From the NCBI GenBank assembly GCA_030248195.1, contig JASAND010026207.1:104259-168258 (forward strand): a stretch of DNA of 64,000 bases. The letters are read 5' to 3'. Positions within the stretch are counted from its first letter, which is position 1. Every line of letters begins with the position of its first letter. The stretch is from Trissonchulus latispiculum (Eukaryota > Nematoda > Enoplea > Enoplida > Ironidae). The notes beneath the pieces are model-generated. The model ran no database searches, was not told where the DNA came from, and saw only the letters and a program-made list of their open reading frames with translations. Shown here piece by piece: positions 19,600 through 30,900 of this stretch. A program made the position numbers and the translations under genes.

Positions 19600-21842
19600 C
19601 ACGGCTGTTAAATTTTGGGTCGCGACGTTTCGCCCATCTTTACCTATGGGCGTCTTCAGGCTGGTAGGATACTGTTGGGATAAGAGGTGGTCCGGGATTT
19701 GATCCGTGACGTACGCGCCACTCCTGTGTAACATTACCACTATACTACCCAGGGGACAATTTTACTTACTTGGAACTTATACTTATTGTATTCCCCCAGT
19801 TTCAATTGCACTAGTGTGTACACTGTTACAATGTACTTGTATTGTGTGTACACTAAGGCTGTGTATTAGATTTCCTTTGATGTTGCCGCCTACGTTAGAG
19901 TCCAAGTTCTGATAGCCAGATGTCACTTATATCAATGCTTGGTTGACTATAAGCTCGTGTTCCCCGCTTTTTCATTTCTATCGTCTCCTTAATTTCTCTC
20001 TTTCTTAGGTTTCTTTCCTTAGCCAGCACTTTAACTTCTGCCCAGTTTGGTCCGTGGTCATTTGACCAGCAATGTTCTGCTATTCCACTTTTGTATACCT
20101 CACCTTTCTCACATGCTTTCTTGTGTTCTTTCAGTCTTTGACTCAGAGGTCTGCTTGTTTGGCCAATGTAGACTTTGTTACAGTCGCTGCAAGGCACCTC
20201 GTACACACAATTTTTGACCTCGGATCCGTTTGGTCCCTGTTTGGACAATCGTGATCTCAATGTGTCACGACTGCTGAACACTAGCTTTACACCATAGGAG
20301 CTACATATTCTCTTCAGTTTGTCGGTGTCTCTACCTGCGTAAGGGACAACCGTTAGTTTTTCTGCTTTCTCTTCTGGCCTGGGCCTGGTTCTTCGTGCAG
20401 ACATTGCTTCCCTTATTACTTTAGCAGGGTAGCCGTTTTGTTGGAATGCTTTCCTTAGAATGCTCTCTTCTTTTCTTTTCAACTGCTGTTCTTGGCATAC
20501 GGCTGTAGCTCTACTGTGGAGGCATCTTATTATTCCACTTTTCACACACTTCGGATGGTTTGATTCGTAGTGTAGATATCTGTTTGTGTGCGTCTTTTTC
20601 CTATACACTGATGTCTGGATACTTCCATTAGTCTTTGTTATTTCGACATCCATGAACGCCAACTTGTTATTATCCTCTAGTTCAGTTGTTAGCTTGATTG
20701 CTGGGTCTTGCCTGTTTAGATGATCTTTGAAATTTCCCAGTTCTTCCAGACCATGTTTCCATACACAGAGGATATCGTCTACATAGCGCAACCACAGGCT
20801 AGGTTTCTTAGCTGCTGAGGCTATGGCTAACGTTTCGAAGTTCTCCATGTAGAGGTTACACAGTGCAGGCGATAGCGGGGATCCCATGGCAAGTCCGCTT
20901 GTCTGTTTAAACCATTCACAATTGAAGGTGAAGTAGGTGGATTTCACGCAGAAGGTGGTCAATTCCATTATAGTGTCTATGCTGAGATCTGTTCTTTCTG
21001 GGAGGCTGATGTCGCTCTCCAGTTTTCGCTTCATTATGTCAAGGGCTGGTGCTGGTGGTACGCTTGTGAACAGGCTCTCTACATCGAAGCTTACCAGATG
21101 ATAGTTCCCAGACGGGTTCGCATCCTTAAGTTTCTGAATCAAGTCTGTAGAGTTCCGAACTTTCGAGGCGATGTTATCCTGGAGTGGGTTGATGATCTTG
21201 ACCAGGAACTTCGCCAGTGGATGGGTTGCAGAACCAATACAGCTGACTATTGGGCGCATGGGTACTTCCGGTTTGTGGATCTTCGGTAACCCGTATAGAT
21301 GTGGTGGCTTCGTGTGTAGAGGCGCTAGTCTCAGATTTAGATCACTGCTTCGGACCATTGATCGTAGTTGTCTCTCTATAGTTGGAGTTGGATCCTTAGT
21401 TAGTTGTTCAAATTTGGATCCGTCAGCTATGATGTGTGTCATTTTCTCGGTGTACTCGGTTTTATTGAGTACCACGGTGGCATTTCCTTTATCTGCCGGC
21501 AGTACTATGATGCTGTTGTCTGTTGCCAAGGTTTTCAGAGCCTTTCTTTGCTGCGCTGTGATGTTAGGCTTCGGTTCCTTCATTTTTCTGAGGGCTTCCT
21601 TAACCTTCCACCGCAGCTCTTCGCCATCAGGCCTAGGTAATTCCTTTGCAACTGATTCTATGCCAGCTATTATTTCAGTTTTGGGCACTTTTGCTGGAGC
21701 CAGTGCGAAGTTTAGTCCTTTCTTAAGGACCTCAATTTCGTGTGGAAGGAGTGGCCTATCGCTTCTGTTGATGACGGTACTATCACTTACTTCAGGTCGC
21801 TGAGAGTGGCGGGGGCTCAACTTTTCGAATTTCTTGACCTGA
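19600..21842 (-). mobile_element. Penelope-like retroelement, 5'-truncated copy 1
   Basis: It carries an intact RT plus GIY-YIG ORF on the minus strand, with a 3' non-coding tail towards 19600. The 5' limit is the junction with an inverted second copy at about 21842. Family features: an RT close to the telomerase type and a C-terminal GIY-YIG nuclease, typical of endonuclease-bearing Penelope-like elements. Truncated copies placed head to head or in tandem are a known habit of this group. Confidence 0.92.
19624..19660 (-). ncRNA. Hammerhead-like ribozyme motif (candidate)
   Basis: On the minus strand the tail reads CTGAAGA, a CGCCCAT...ATGGGCG stem, then AAACGTC. Hammerhead cores are CUGANGA, stem II, GAAA, and Penelope-like elements are known to carry minimal hammerheads near their ends. 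The stem can pair fully, but then the core lacks one G, so the fold may be imperfect or the resemblance accidental. It lies about 235 nt 3' of the ORF stop. Confidence 0.35.
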
Positions 21843-21871
21843 CCACAAACCGGAAGTACCCATGCGCCCAA
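19895..21871 (-). CDS. Penelope-like reverse transcriptase with GIY-YIG endonuclease
   Basis: A 658-codon uninterrupted ORF. RT blocks: IVLPADKGNATVVL (residues about 122-135), YGLPKIHKP, MRPIVSC (about 205), LVSFDVESLFTSVP with the first catalytic Asp, GLAMGSPLSPALCNLYME, and LRYVDDILCVW with the YVDD catalytic pair. The C-terminal GIY-YIG domain (about 560-640) shows VYEVPCSDC, KVYIGQTSRPLSQRLKEHK with the catalytic Arg region, a His/Asp block (EHCWSNDH) and a Glu (REIKETIEM). The product would copy element RNA from a nicked target. The first 10 or so codons (up to VCGQ) are read from the antisense of the adjacent inverted copy, so the true N-terminus is missing. All catalytic residues I can check are present. 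Confidence 0.92.
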   Translation of the reverse strand: MGAWVLPVCGQVKKFEKLSPRHSQRPEVSDSTVINRSDRPLLPHEIEVLKKGLNFALAPAKVPKTEIIAGIESVAKELPRPDGEELRWKVKEALRKMKEPKPNITAQQRKALKTLATDNSIIVLPADKGNATVVLNKTEYTEKMTHIIADGSKFEQLTKDPTPTIERQLRSMVRSSDLNLRLAPLHTKPPHLYGLPKIHKPEVPMRPIVSCIGSATHPLAKFLVKIINPLQDNIASKVRNSTDLIQKLKDANPSGNYHLVSFDVESLFTSVPPAPALDIMKRKLESDISLPERTDLSIDTIMELTTFCVKSTYFTFNCEWFKQTSGLAMGSPLSPALCNLYMENFETLAIASAAKKPSLWLRYVDDILCVWKHGLEELGNFKDHLNRQDPAIKLTTELEDNNKLAFMDVEITKTNGSIQTSVYRKKTHTNRYLHYESNHPKCVKSGIIRCLHSRATAVCQEQQLKRKEESILRKAFQQNGYPAKVIREAMSARRTRPRPEEKAEKLTVVPYAGRDTDKLKRICSSYGVKLVFSSRDTLRSRLSKQGPNGSEVKNCVYEVPCSDCNKVYIGQTSRPLSQRLKEHKKACEKGEVYKSGIAEHCWSNDHGPNWAEVKVLAKERNLRKREIKETIEMKKRGTRAYSQPSIDISDIWLSELGL

Positions 21872-23089
21872 TAGTCAGCTGTATTGGTTCTGCAACCCAT
21901 CCACTGGCGAAGTTCCTGGTCAAGATCATCAACCCACTCCAGGATAACATCGCCTCGAAAGTTCGAAACTCTACAGACTTGATTCAGAAACTTAAGGATG
22001 CGAACCCGTCTGGGAACTATCATCTGGTAAGCTTCGATGTAGAGAGCCTGTTCACAAGCGTACCACCAGCACCAGCCCTTGACATAATGAAGCGAAAACT
22101 GGAGAGCGACATCAGCCTCCCAGAAAGAACAGATCTCAGCATAGACACTATAATGGAATTGACCACCTTCTGCGTGAAATCCACCTACTTCACCTTCAAT
22201 TGTGAATGGTTTAAACAGACAAGCGGACTTGCCATGGGATCCCCACTATCGCCTGCACTGTGTAACCTCTACATGGAGAACTTCGAAACGTTAGCCATAG
22301 CCTCAGCAGCTAAGAAACCTAGCCTGTGGTTGCGCTATGTAGACGATATCCTCTGTGTATGGAAACATGGTCTGGAAGAACTGGGAAATTTCAAAGATCA
22401 TCTAAACAGGCAAGACCCAGCAATCAAGCTAACAACTGAACTAGAGGATAATAACAACTAGAGGATAATAACATAATAACAAATAACATATCATGGATGT
22501 CGAAATAACAAAGACTAATGGAAGTATCCAGACATCAGTGTATAGGAAAAAGACGCACACAAACAGATATCTACACTACGAATCAAACCATCCGAAGTGT
22601 GTGAAAAGTGGAATAATAAGATGCCTCCACAGTAGAGCTACAGCCGTATGCCAAGAACAGCAGTTGAAAAGAAAAGAAGAGAGCATTCTAAGGAAAGCAT
22701 TCCAACAAAACGGCTACCCTGCTAAAGTAATAAGGGAAGCAATGTCTGCACGAAGAACCAGGCCCAGGCCAGAAGAGAAAGCAGAGAAACTAACGGTTGT
22801 CCCTTACGCAGGTAGAGACACCGACAAACTGAAGAGAATATGTAGCTCCTATGGTGTAAAGCTAGTGTTCAGCAGTCGTGACACATTGAGATCACGATTG
22901 TCCAAACAGGGACCAAACGGATCCGAGGTCAAAAATTGTGTGTACGAGGTGCCTTGCAGCGACTGTAACAAAGTCTACATTGGCCAAACAAGCAGACCTC
23001 TGAGTCAAAGACTGAAAGAACACAAGAAAGCATGTGAGAAAGGTGAGGTATACAAAAGTGGAATAGCAGAACATTGCTGGTCAAATGAC
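21843..23089 (+). pseudogene. Penelope-like element, inverted truncated copy 2
   Basis: It starts at the codons for MRPIVSC, so the N-terminal 200 residues are absent. It continues through RT (YVDD intact) into GIY-YIG and stops aligning at EHCWSNDH (23089). A local insertion of about 30 bp of AATAACA-type sequence at about 22458-22492 adds a stop after ELEDNNN, splitting the frame into 21862-22461 and 22493-23131. Elsewhere it looks nearly identical to copy 1 in reverse. Confidence 0.9.
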
Positions 23090-24086
23090 CACTGTAAAAA
23101 ATATTGCATAACAGTTATCTATTTTTCTTAGATAGGGAACTTGTGACATCCCAACAAATTAGATAACTGTTATCTAATAATTTGGGATGGCAGCAAACAG
23201 TTAAAATTTGAGACTTGTTACCAATTTAACTCTCATAGCCTTTACCATAAATTCCAAGGTAACTGTTATCCGTGAAAAATAGAGGGTTGTTACCTAAAAT
23301 TAAAGGATTACTAGTATTTATTAGTTTTTTGTTCAAATTAAAATAATTGCGGAAAACAAAGCGAATATGCTCCCTAATACTGTGCCGAATAGAGGCACAT
23401 CACAGATCACAGACGATAGGAACCGGATAATGCTCTTCAATCTTTAATTTTCATTTAGATGTTTGGTCGAGAATTATCCTGTTGAATACTAAATTATCCA
23501 CAATATTCACTGTCAGCCATCCAATCCAACGCTTTGGATATTAGCAATCAAAATGTTGCTAGCTATCCGGCCATTTGAATTGGATGGCTTCCAATAAAAA
23601 GGGATTTCACCCCTTTTTATTGGGTTTAGACCCTGCCATCGGTACCCCCAAAGGTACGTAATGGCCAAAAAAAGATTGCTTCCATCCACTGTTCTGTAAA
23701 CAGAAGCAGTAGGAGCAAATATGTCAGAAAATATTGACATGGAACTTGAAAAAGTTGTTTGTTTGTCTCCTTTATATAGTGCTCGATGCGGTATCAGCGT
23801 ATCGAGTACTTGCGTAACACACGTTACTGCTTGAAGTGGTTGAGCTGGATGAAACCTGCTTCGCTGATGCAGCAAAATTTATGGGGTCAAACAGGGCAGC
23901 TGACTGTGACAGCGTCTGGATACCCAGATTGAAATGTTCATAACTTGATCAATTTTTGGAGTTTTGCAGAGATTTATAGATCATTTTGAAGCTCATAATG
24001 AGCTGAATCGTTTTATGAAATCAAATCGTGGAAAAATCAGTTCTGTCAACCAGTTATTCTACATGTGCATATATACATTTTAATAT

Positions 24087-25339
24087 TTAAGGGGGGGGGG
24101 TCCATCATGAAAAATTTTTTGGTGACCGATTTCGCTCGTTTTCACACATAAGTTAGCCACATATGTCGTACATATCAAGTTTAAATTTTGAGTTGTTTTG
24201 TTCAGTTCTCCGTAAGTTACGAGCCATCAAGTGTGTGCAATTTGAATATGAGCGAGCACAAGGGTGCTGCAGCCAGCTGAGGCAAATTTTCGCAAATCAA
24301 CTCTATATTTTTAGCTTATTTTGTTATATACCTTTAAAAACTATTAAGAAAAGCATTTTCGTACAGTTTCCAGCCGGATGGGCTTGATCAGAAGCTTCTC
24401 TAAAGAATTTCTCGGAGAAACACGGCCCTTGTTCCTCCTGATTTAATGAAACATTTAAAAGCGATTAACTTAAAATGGAAGCATTTGCGACACATAGTTC
24501 TATGAGAAGAATTCATCCCTGCAATGAGAGCTTTCGATTGATGTATAATATGCCATATTTTGAAAAAATTTAAAAATCGCTGTTTTGAGAAATTCTGGGT
24601 TCGAGGGTCCCGTTTGGCACGCTGAGAAGTACTGGACGCAGCTATCAATCAGCATAATTCATGCTGCAAATAGATCCGAAGACATGAATACACAAGTTGG
24701 AATAGAAAATAGGCAGTTTAGGATCATACTGTTGTCGGAATTTAGCCAAGTTTTCGAAAAACCCGAAATTTTAAAAATTTTGCTAAAAATGCCCATTTTT
24801 GCGCCAAAAAACTCAAAACTGGGAGAACATACAATGGAGCCATTGGTATCAATGGAATCGCCAATTCAAGTACTACGGAACCCTGGAGTCAGAATTTTCA
24901 TTTAGGCCTCTGAATTGGAGCAATTTGCAATTCTTTCCGAAGACCCCACTTTTCAGCTGCAAAAAACTTTGGATTTTGACGATTTTCCACTGTTTTCGAT
25001 AAATAAAAAATTTTTTAAAAATTTTAGGGGCTTAAATCAAAGTTCTACTTCCAGCGTACCGCAGTTTATGATTACAACTACATTATAAATACAAAATTAT
25101 GCAGTAATACTACTGTTCGTCGAGAGATTTTTTGGCGCAAGAATAAAATAACCACTTTTTCTGTTTCCTATATTTAACATATGCGGACCTCTACTTTGAG
25201 GTGAAATTGTTCAGCAACCGTAAGAGATACGAGTTTAATTTGAAAACTCGTTAAAATATCCCACTCAAAGAGCATTATATGTGAAAATGAGCGAAATCTG
25301 AGATGGTCGAAAAATTGACCAAAAATGGACCCCCCTTAA
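24087..25339. mobile_element. TTAA-flanked inverted-repeat element, family F3, copy 1
   Basis: TTAAGGGGGGGGGGTCC at the left and GGACCCCCCTTAA at the right, 1253 bp. The subterminal part ATTTCGCTCGTTTTCACACATA is mirrored near the other end (TGTGAAAATGAGCGAAATCTGAGATGG). There is no transposase; the ORFs inside are short and unrelated to known domains. The class (piggyBac-like) is inferred from the TTAA. Confidence 0.8.
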
Positions 25340-25838
25340 GTGGGTTGGGCTGCCAGGGTCAAAAATTCTACCTAGAGGATTTAGCTCAAAGCGCGCCCAG
25401 TGATAGCTCTTAGAATTTTACGCAATCTATTAAAATTTCAGATGATTTCGGCCTGGAATAAAAAGGTTGTAGCTATTCAAAATTTTCACTTTCTGTTTAA
25501 AACGGGCCAAAACGGGAACTTTAAACTATGGCAAACAAATAACAATCAAATGGAAGTTTGTGGTGAGAAGAGTCGTTTCTTAGAATTGAAAAAGCTATCG
25601 ATGCAGCTATTGTGCATATTAGTAAAGTTCGAAAAATGCTGCAAATTGTTAATATTCGGCTTTTCGGGATTGTCTCACAGAACTGATGCATACAAAACTT
25701 GCAAATTGTATTTTGAAGAAAGTTCGTGGACAAGTTTGGGATCTGATTTGAGCTTTAAATGACATATATATGCTTTCAACGGTTTCGAGTTCAAACGAAA
25801 GATGGGACAATGAAAGTTTGAAATCAGGATTGAAAGAT

Positions 25839-25911
25839 GTCCAGGGCGGGCATCGAACCACTCAGCTTTGGATCTTGAGCAGAACGCTGTACCACTAGCA
25901 ACGCCCTCGAC
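25839..25911 (-). pseudogene. Degenerate tRNA-like sequence (Leu CAA-like)
   Basis: On the minus strand the acceptor halves GTCGAGG and CCTGGAC pair at 6 of 7 positions. The D-arm (GTTG...CAGC) is good and the B-box reads GGTTCGATGCC. The loop CTCAAGA gives anticodon CAA, but the anticodon stem has mismatches. It is probably a tRNA pseudogene or SINE head. Confidence 0.45.
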
Positions 25912-26040
25912 GTTGAGATTATTTTATTGCGCTGATTTTCAACGTTTCGGAGTTTACGCAAAACACTGATATTTAACAGGATCAGAATTTTAACTTTAGA
26001 ATTAGATTAGAATTTTAATTTTAATCATTTAACTGATATT

Positions 26041-26290
26041 CAGAAACTGAAACTCGGACTGAAACTAGTTTCAGTCTTTTTTCAAGACATGAAGATTTGA
26101 AGGTTTAAAGCGGTTTTTTTCGTTAATACTCTGCAGCGGAAGTATATATAATCATAATTCATGCATTAATTATGTTTCAAGGCTGGAATCTGCAGTTTTC
26201 GAATGAATTAAAACTGAAACTGAAATTCCGACTAAAACTAAAACTGAAGCTGAAACTATTTTGGGAAGAGACTTGAAACTGAAACTGAAA
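26041..26290. repeat. GAAACT hexamer-type repeats
   Basis: Runs of GAAACTGAAACT and its complement, interrupted by unrelated sequence. Similar runs occur at 43421-43680 and 44160-44290. Confidence 0.7.
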
Positions 26291-26559
26291 CTAACATCGG
26301 TTACTAAAACAACACTATACTTTGAGGCGGGCTAAAATAGATGCTAAATTTAAAATTGTGGCTAAATTTCGAAACTTTAATCATTTGTTTAATCATACAC
26401 GGCGGTCAGGACGAAACAAAGTTTCCATGCATGGTATGCTGAGTTTTGACCCGACATCATCAACTTGAAATGGCTCTATGGGACGCTACATTGTGGAATT
26501 CTTTCATTCTTTGCATAAAACCAGTATTATTAAGTGGCAATAGGCGAACTACATAGCTT

Positions 26560-27300
26560 TTCCAGCATTGAACTTTAAGCTTCTACCATCCCCTAGTTGG
26601 CTCTCATCTTTAGTTCTACTGACAACGTCCACAGCAAATATTGGAAAACAATAATAGCGTCATTAAGTTAAGCAAAGTATCGCCTTGTTCCAAGTATCGC
26701 TTTGTTCCTGATGCTTTTGCTGTCGTTCGTATCACCAAATACGGATAATAATAGTGCAATTTAGACCAAAACCCAGTGCAGATTGATTAAAGTATTTCTC
26801 GGAATCCGAGCCTGGGGGTCTGGGGAAAGCCGTCCGGTTCTGGGTCCAGGCTGTGTCTGAAATTATAGAGCCGGATACAACTTTGCCCCCTCTACTATCA
26901 GGTAAAATTGAGTGTAGGCGCAATTTCAGTACAGTTTCGTAGCTACTAAGGAGCCTCTCCTCTTCCCATGTTGCTTATTGCCGCTATCATCATAAAACGC
27001 CGAAAACTATTAAAATTGGTAACTATCTAAACTATTTAACTTACTTTAAGACTAAAAAATTTGGGCACTATCAACAATATTTAATGAGTACAGGTTAGCA
27101 ATTGCAGTTGAAGTACTAATGCCCAAATTAAAAAGATTGATATTAGCCAGCAATATTAGATAACTGTTATCTAATTTTCTAGATTTTCAATCAATCCCGA
27201 AATAATAGCTAACTGATATCTTTTATATCTGATAACTGTTATCTATTTTTCTTGAATGACAACAGTGATCATCGAAAAATAGATAACAGCTAGGAAATTT
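26560..27300 (+). repeat. Repeat M, copy 1 (also about 48940-49620)
   Basis: The two share long collinear blocks: the AATCCGNGNCTGG and CCGGNTCTNGGTC area, GTGTCTGAAATT, CAATTGAGTGTAG, CATTTAACTTACTTT, and the terminal TAACTGTTATCT cluster. They are diverged by perhaps 20-25%. Here it forms the right end of the 23090-27311 unit. Confidence 0.7.
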
Positions 27301-27567
27301 TTTTTACAGTGTACGGCGGCCACCCATCGGAACCCATCGGCCGGCCTACCGGCCTAGTGCAGTTTGCAGTGTAGTTATTATAACTGCTAAGATATTTATC
27401 TTCGGATGTTATCTTAGAAAAATGGCACAGCATAACATAAAAAATTTGCAAAACTAGAATTGGTGTTTATTTTAAGCTTAGTTCCTCTATTTTGTAAAAT
27501 GGTGATTTGTATCCCAGCCGGCGGCAGGCAGGCGAGCAAAAGTCGTCGGCCGACCTCAAACACTACC

Positions 27568-27903
27568 GACATCTAACAGGATGAATATAGACCAAAAATT
27601 TTCGAACATCGATTTCTCAAAACTGAAGAATCGGCCAAAAGTTCTTTTTGTGCCATTATATGAAGGACATATGGACCTAGGGACTTTTTCTTGGATTTGG
27701 CTCAGCAGGAATTAACGTTCGAGAAAATCGGACAAACGCACGGTCACGAAGTTTCACAACTTCGCATTGAGTTTTCTTGCTACTCGATACGTTTTATCCC
27801 AAACCAAGAAAAAAGTCCCTCGGCAGATGTACGAATTCCGATTCTGCCAAAAATTTCCGGAATCTGTCGAGTAGTTTTTGAGAAATCGATGTTGGAAGCA
27901 AAA
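27568..27903 (+). mobile_element. TTAA element family F1, left fragment interrupted by element L
   Basis: From CATCTAACAGGATGAATA onward it matches 34367-34690 of the intact F1 copy. It stops at TATT (27904-27907) where element L begins and resumes at 33053. The 5' end of this F1 copy is missing. Confidence 0.85.
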
Positions 27904-27907
27904 TATT

Positions 27908-30900
27908 TGTAATGGACTCTGTCAGATCTTTCTTGAAATATCTTTATTTGAGGTGGGTCGTGATTTTCAATAAACATTTGTTGTTATTTGGGGTCGTGCT
28001 TAGTCGGGTAGGGTTCCTTTCGGCTAGAATAGACTAGGCTAGACTAGATCTGATCAGGACCTAAGACACTGGCAAAGGTCGGCACGCAAAGGTGGATCTT
28101 TGCTTAGATTGATGCTCCGGCTGTAGTGGTATGCTGACAACCAGGGCTCAATGGCTGACCTAAAATGGGGTCGACTGGGGTGAGTTCGTTTGAAGCAGGG
28201 GAACAGGGATTTATAGTCTCTATGGGCGACTTTAATTTCAACTCTAACCTCAAATACGGATAGAGCTGGGGATTGTTAGGGAAATCCGCATCACTAGCTT
28301 TCCTGTAAAAAAGATGATCTTTATTCTCAGCAGTTACAGTTACTACAAACTGAATAGATAATGATAAGGTACAAGGGGCAATAAACTCAACGAATGATAC
28401 AGTTTCAATAAGCAAGCACTATGAATCTACAAAGTACGTATTTATAAACAGATAGAGGCAATTATTACATACAACGGTGTTCAAGCGAGAGGGATATCTT
28501 CACTACTCAGTCATTGCTGATTGTCAGAATTAGTTTATATATAATAGATTAGGTTAGATTCTCTAGATTAGATATGCTAGACTTAACACTCTACTTCCTG
28601 ATTATTTCATGGCTACCTATAGCCTAGTACTACGTTCAGACTCTGACCTTTTCCAACTCCAACTACACAGATAAAAGGACATAAACACACAAGGTACGAA
28701 TTCAGTTAGTTTATAATCCGAAAACGGGTGGGAGCGAGATTGGCTACGTTCTGGCGTCTCCGTGTAATTGACTGCCCAGAATAACTGAATTTCGAGAAGA
28801 GTTCCGTCTCTGAAATGGATAATCACAGTTACAGGCGGGGAGAGTGTCGGTTATTGTCGGAAAGGTCGGATCGGCTTTCTCAGATTATTATCTCAAGATT
28901 ACTACAAAATGGACTGATCAAGACTGTCACTCAGGTTATAGGACAGCTTCAGCGGCGAGGATCAGGATGCAGGCGATACTGTTTTCATTGAACATGGAGT
29001 TTTAGATGACCGTGAAAAGACAGGTTTTAAGTTCGCAAACGACAAGGTTTTCCCAGCGGTGACTCAGGGTAGGCTAATGGACGCTGCGGTACGGTGCTGA
29101 TTAGCTGCACCCAAAGTTCGAACACTGGCAGTACCTTAATTCCAAGCAGTAATTCCAAGCTGAACAAGTACAGACCGCGCCTGAGCAGGATCAACTGGAT
29201 CCACAAGGCTGCCAAATGATACGACTGGCGCACAGGTCCGGATTAGTCCGGACCCCACAGAAACTCTGGACGGACGGACTTCTCAATTTGGATATCACGC
29301 AGTATTGATTTCAGAGATAGCAGACTCAGGGAGCTTCGCGCAGACGTCGATTGGCTACCTGAATCAAATGGGTTAAAACCCATTAGAAACAGAGGTGGTG
29401 GGGATTAAAACCCCAGCAACTATTATCCGGACCGATTGGCTTTTACTTGAGGATTCTAGACCCGAATTGAGTATTGAGTAATGTGTTATGTGTCATTTTT
29501 ATGCTTTCAGGTTGAAAACCATTTAGAATAGAAGAAACCGATGTTTTTGAGTGATTTACTGACTAAACGGGCAACACTGGTCAAGGTTGTGGCCATTTTG
29601 GACCTTTTGGCCAAATATGCAAATGAGGCTCTGACCGAGCCTCCTTTGGGCTTGGAGTCACGTATGCACTACTCAGCACCAACTATGAACCTGGAACTAT
29701 CAATAACTCATCTAATCTAAACTGCTACGTACTGTCTAGCTTACGATATATAAACTAATTACTAATACTGACTAATAATGTGTGATTAGGACACAAGTAT
29801 GGCTACTGAACAGTGTAATGCCTATTATTACCGATTACTACCTATTACGGACTAACTGTTACCAACTAAGGCCTATTCTGACTATTGCAGGCCTAAACGA
29901 GACTAATAACAACGATTATTACCTCAACCTGATCTTGTAGCTTAGTATTTGGCTCCTAAACTGAATTACTGCAAATATGCAAATGAGGTTACCTAAATTA
30001 CTAAACTGGGCCTAGAACCTTAACTAAATAACTGTAGATTGACCCTTTCTTGCAGAAGACCCGCACCTTAGATAAGGTAACTTACGCGGGCCACTGAGGC
30101 CAACCTAGAACCGGACAGCACAAGACTAACATATACTAACGGATATTGACAGCCCTAACTAATATTACAACTACTGCTTATAACGACTAATACTAATTAT
30201 AATTACTAATACTAACTGACAAAAACGGCTTTACCTATACCTAACCTGCTAATGTAAACTAACTACTTACAATATATGTTCTGGTTATTATGGGTTAATT
30301 ACTACCTAATATTATTGCTTAACTATTACCCTACGGACTATACTCAAGACCTCCGCGAGGGGTTTACATGAGCAGTCCCACGCATACCGTTATAGTCATA
30401 CAACATGCACACCTTTCATTCGAATTACCACAAACACACAATTCTCACATGTACCATTCACACAGCGTCATTCAAACGGCTACAGCTATTCGTCTTCACA
30501 TATACGAATTCAGACATTCATTGACAGTTGTACAAATACAGATATTCAGACACGTTCATACCACATTCATTCTACATTCACACCTCACGCATTCCTGGCT
30601 TCGCTCACAACCTCAACTGCAGGAGTTTCCATGAGGAGCCCACATTCATACATCACAATTAATGTCCTAAACTAGTATTGCTAATTTGGGGCTAATTCCC
30701 GTGATGCTAACCTAACTTGAACTAATTCCTAACTAGCATCTTGCTACGGTGTGAGTGTGTGCATTCTATTTCGGGAATGGCCCAGAAATGGCCATTCCCA
30801 CGTGATCGCCCGTGTGTTACTTTCTTTTAGTTGTGTAAAAGCCAATGGGGATAATAATTGCTGTTTTCGCAATTATTACAACAAAATAGGCTAAGGACAG

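Larger units (their letters stand above)
23090..27311. mobile_element. Composite element bounded by inverted ends CACTGTAAAAAA...
   Basis: The left end is CACTGTAAAAAATATTGC then AACAGTTATCTATTTTTC. The right end, reversed, is CACTGTAAAAAAAATTTCC then AGCTGTTATCTATTTTTCG. Internal copies of TAACTGTTATCT recur at both sides (23161-23180, 27168-27175, 27234-27245). No transposase ORF is seen. The flanks do not show a target duplication: the left flank is Penelope sequence and the right is not, so a rearrangement followed or accompanied insertion. A TTAA element, a tRNA-like fossil and GAAACT repeats lie inside. Confidence 0.6.

Noticed and set aside
21171..21803. 210-codon plus-strand ORF and similar ORFs opposite the Penelope gene
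   Set aside because: They are antisense of the RT coding sequence with no domain of their own.
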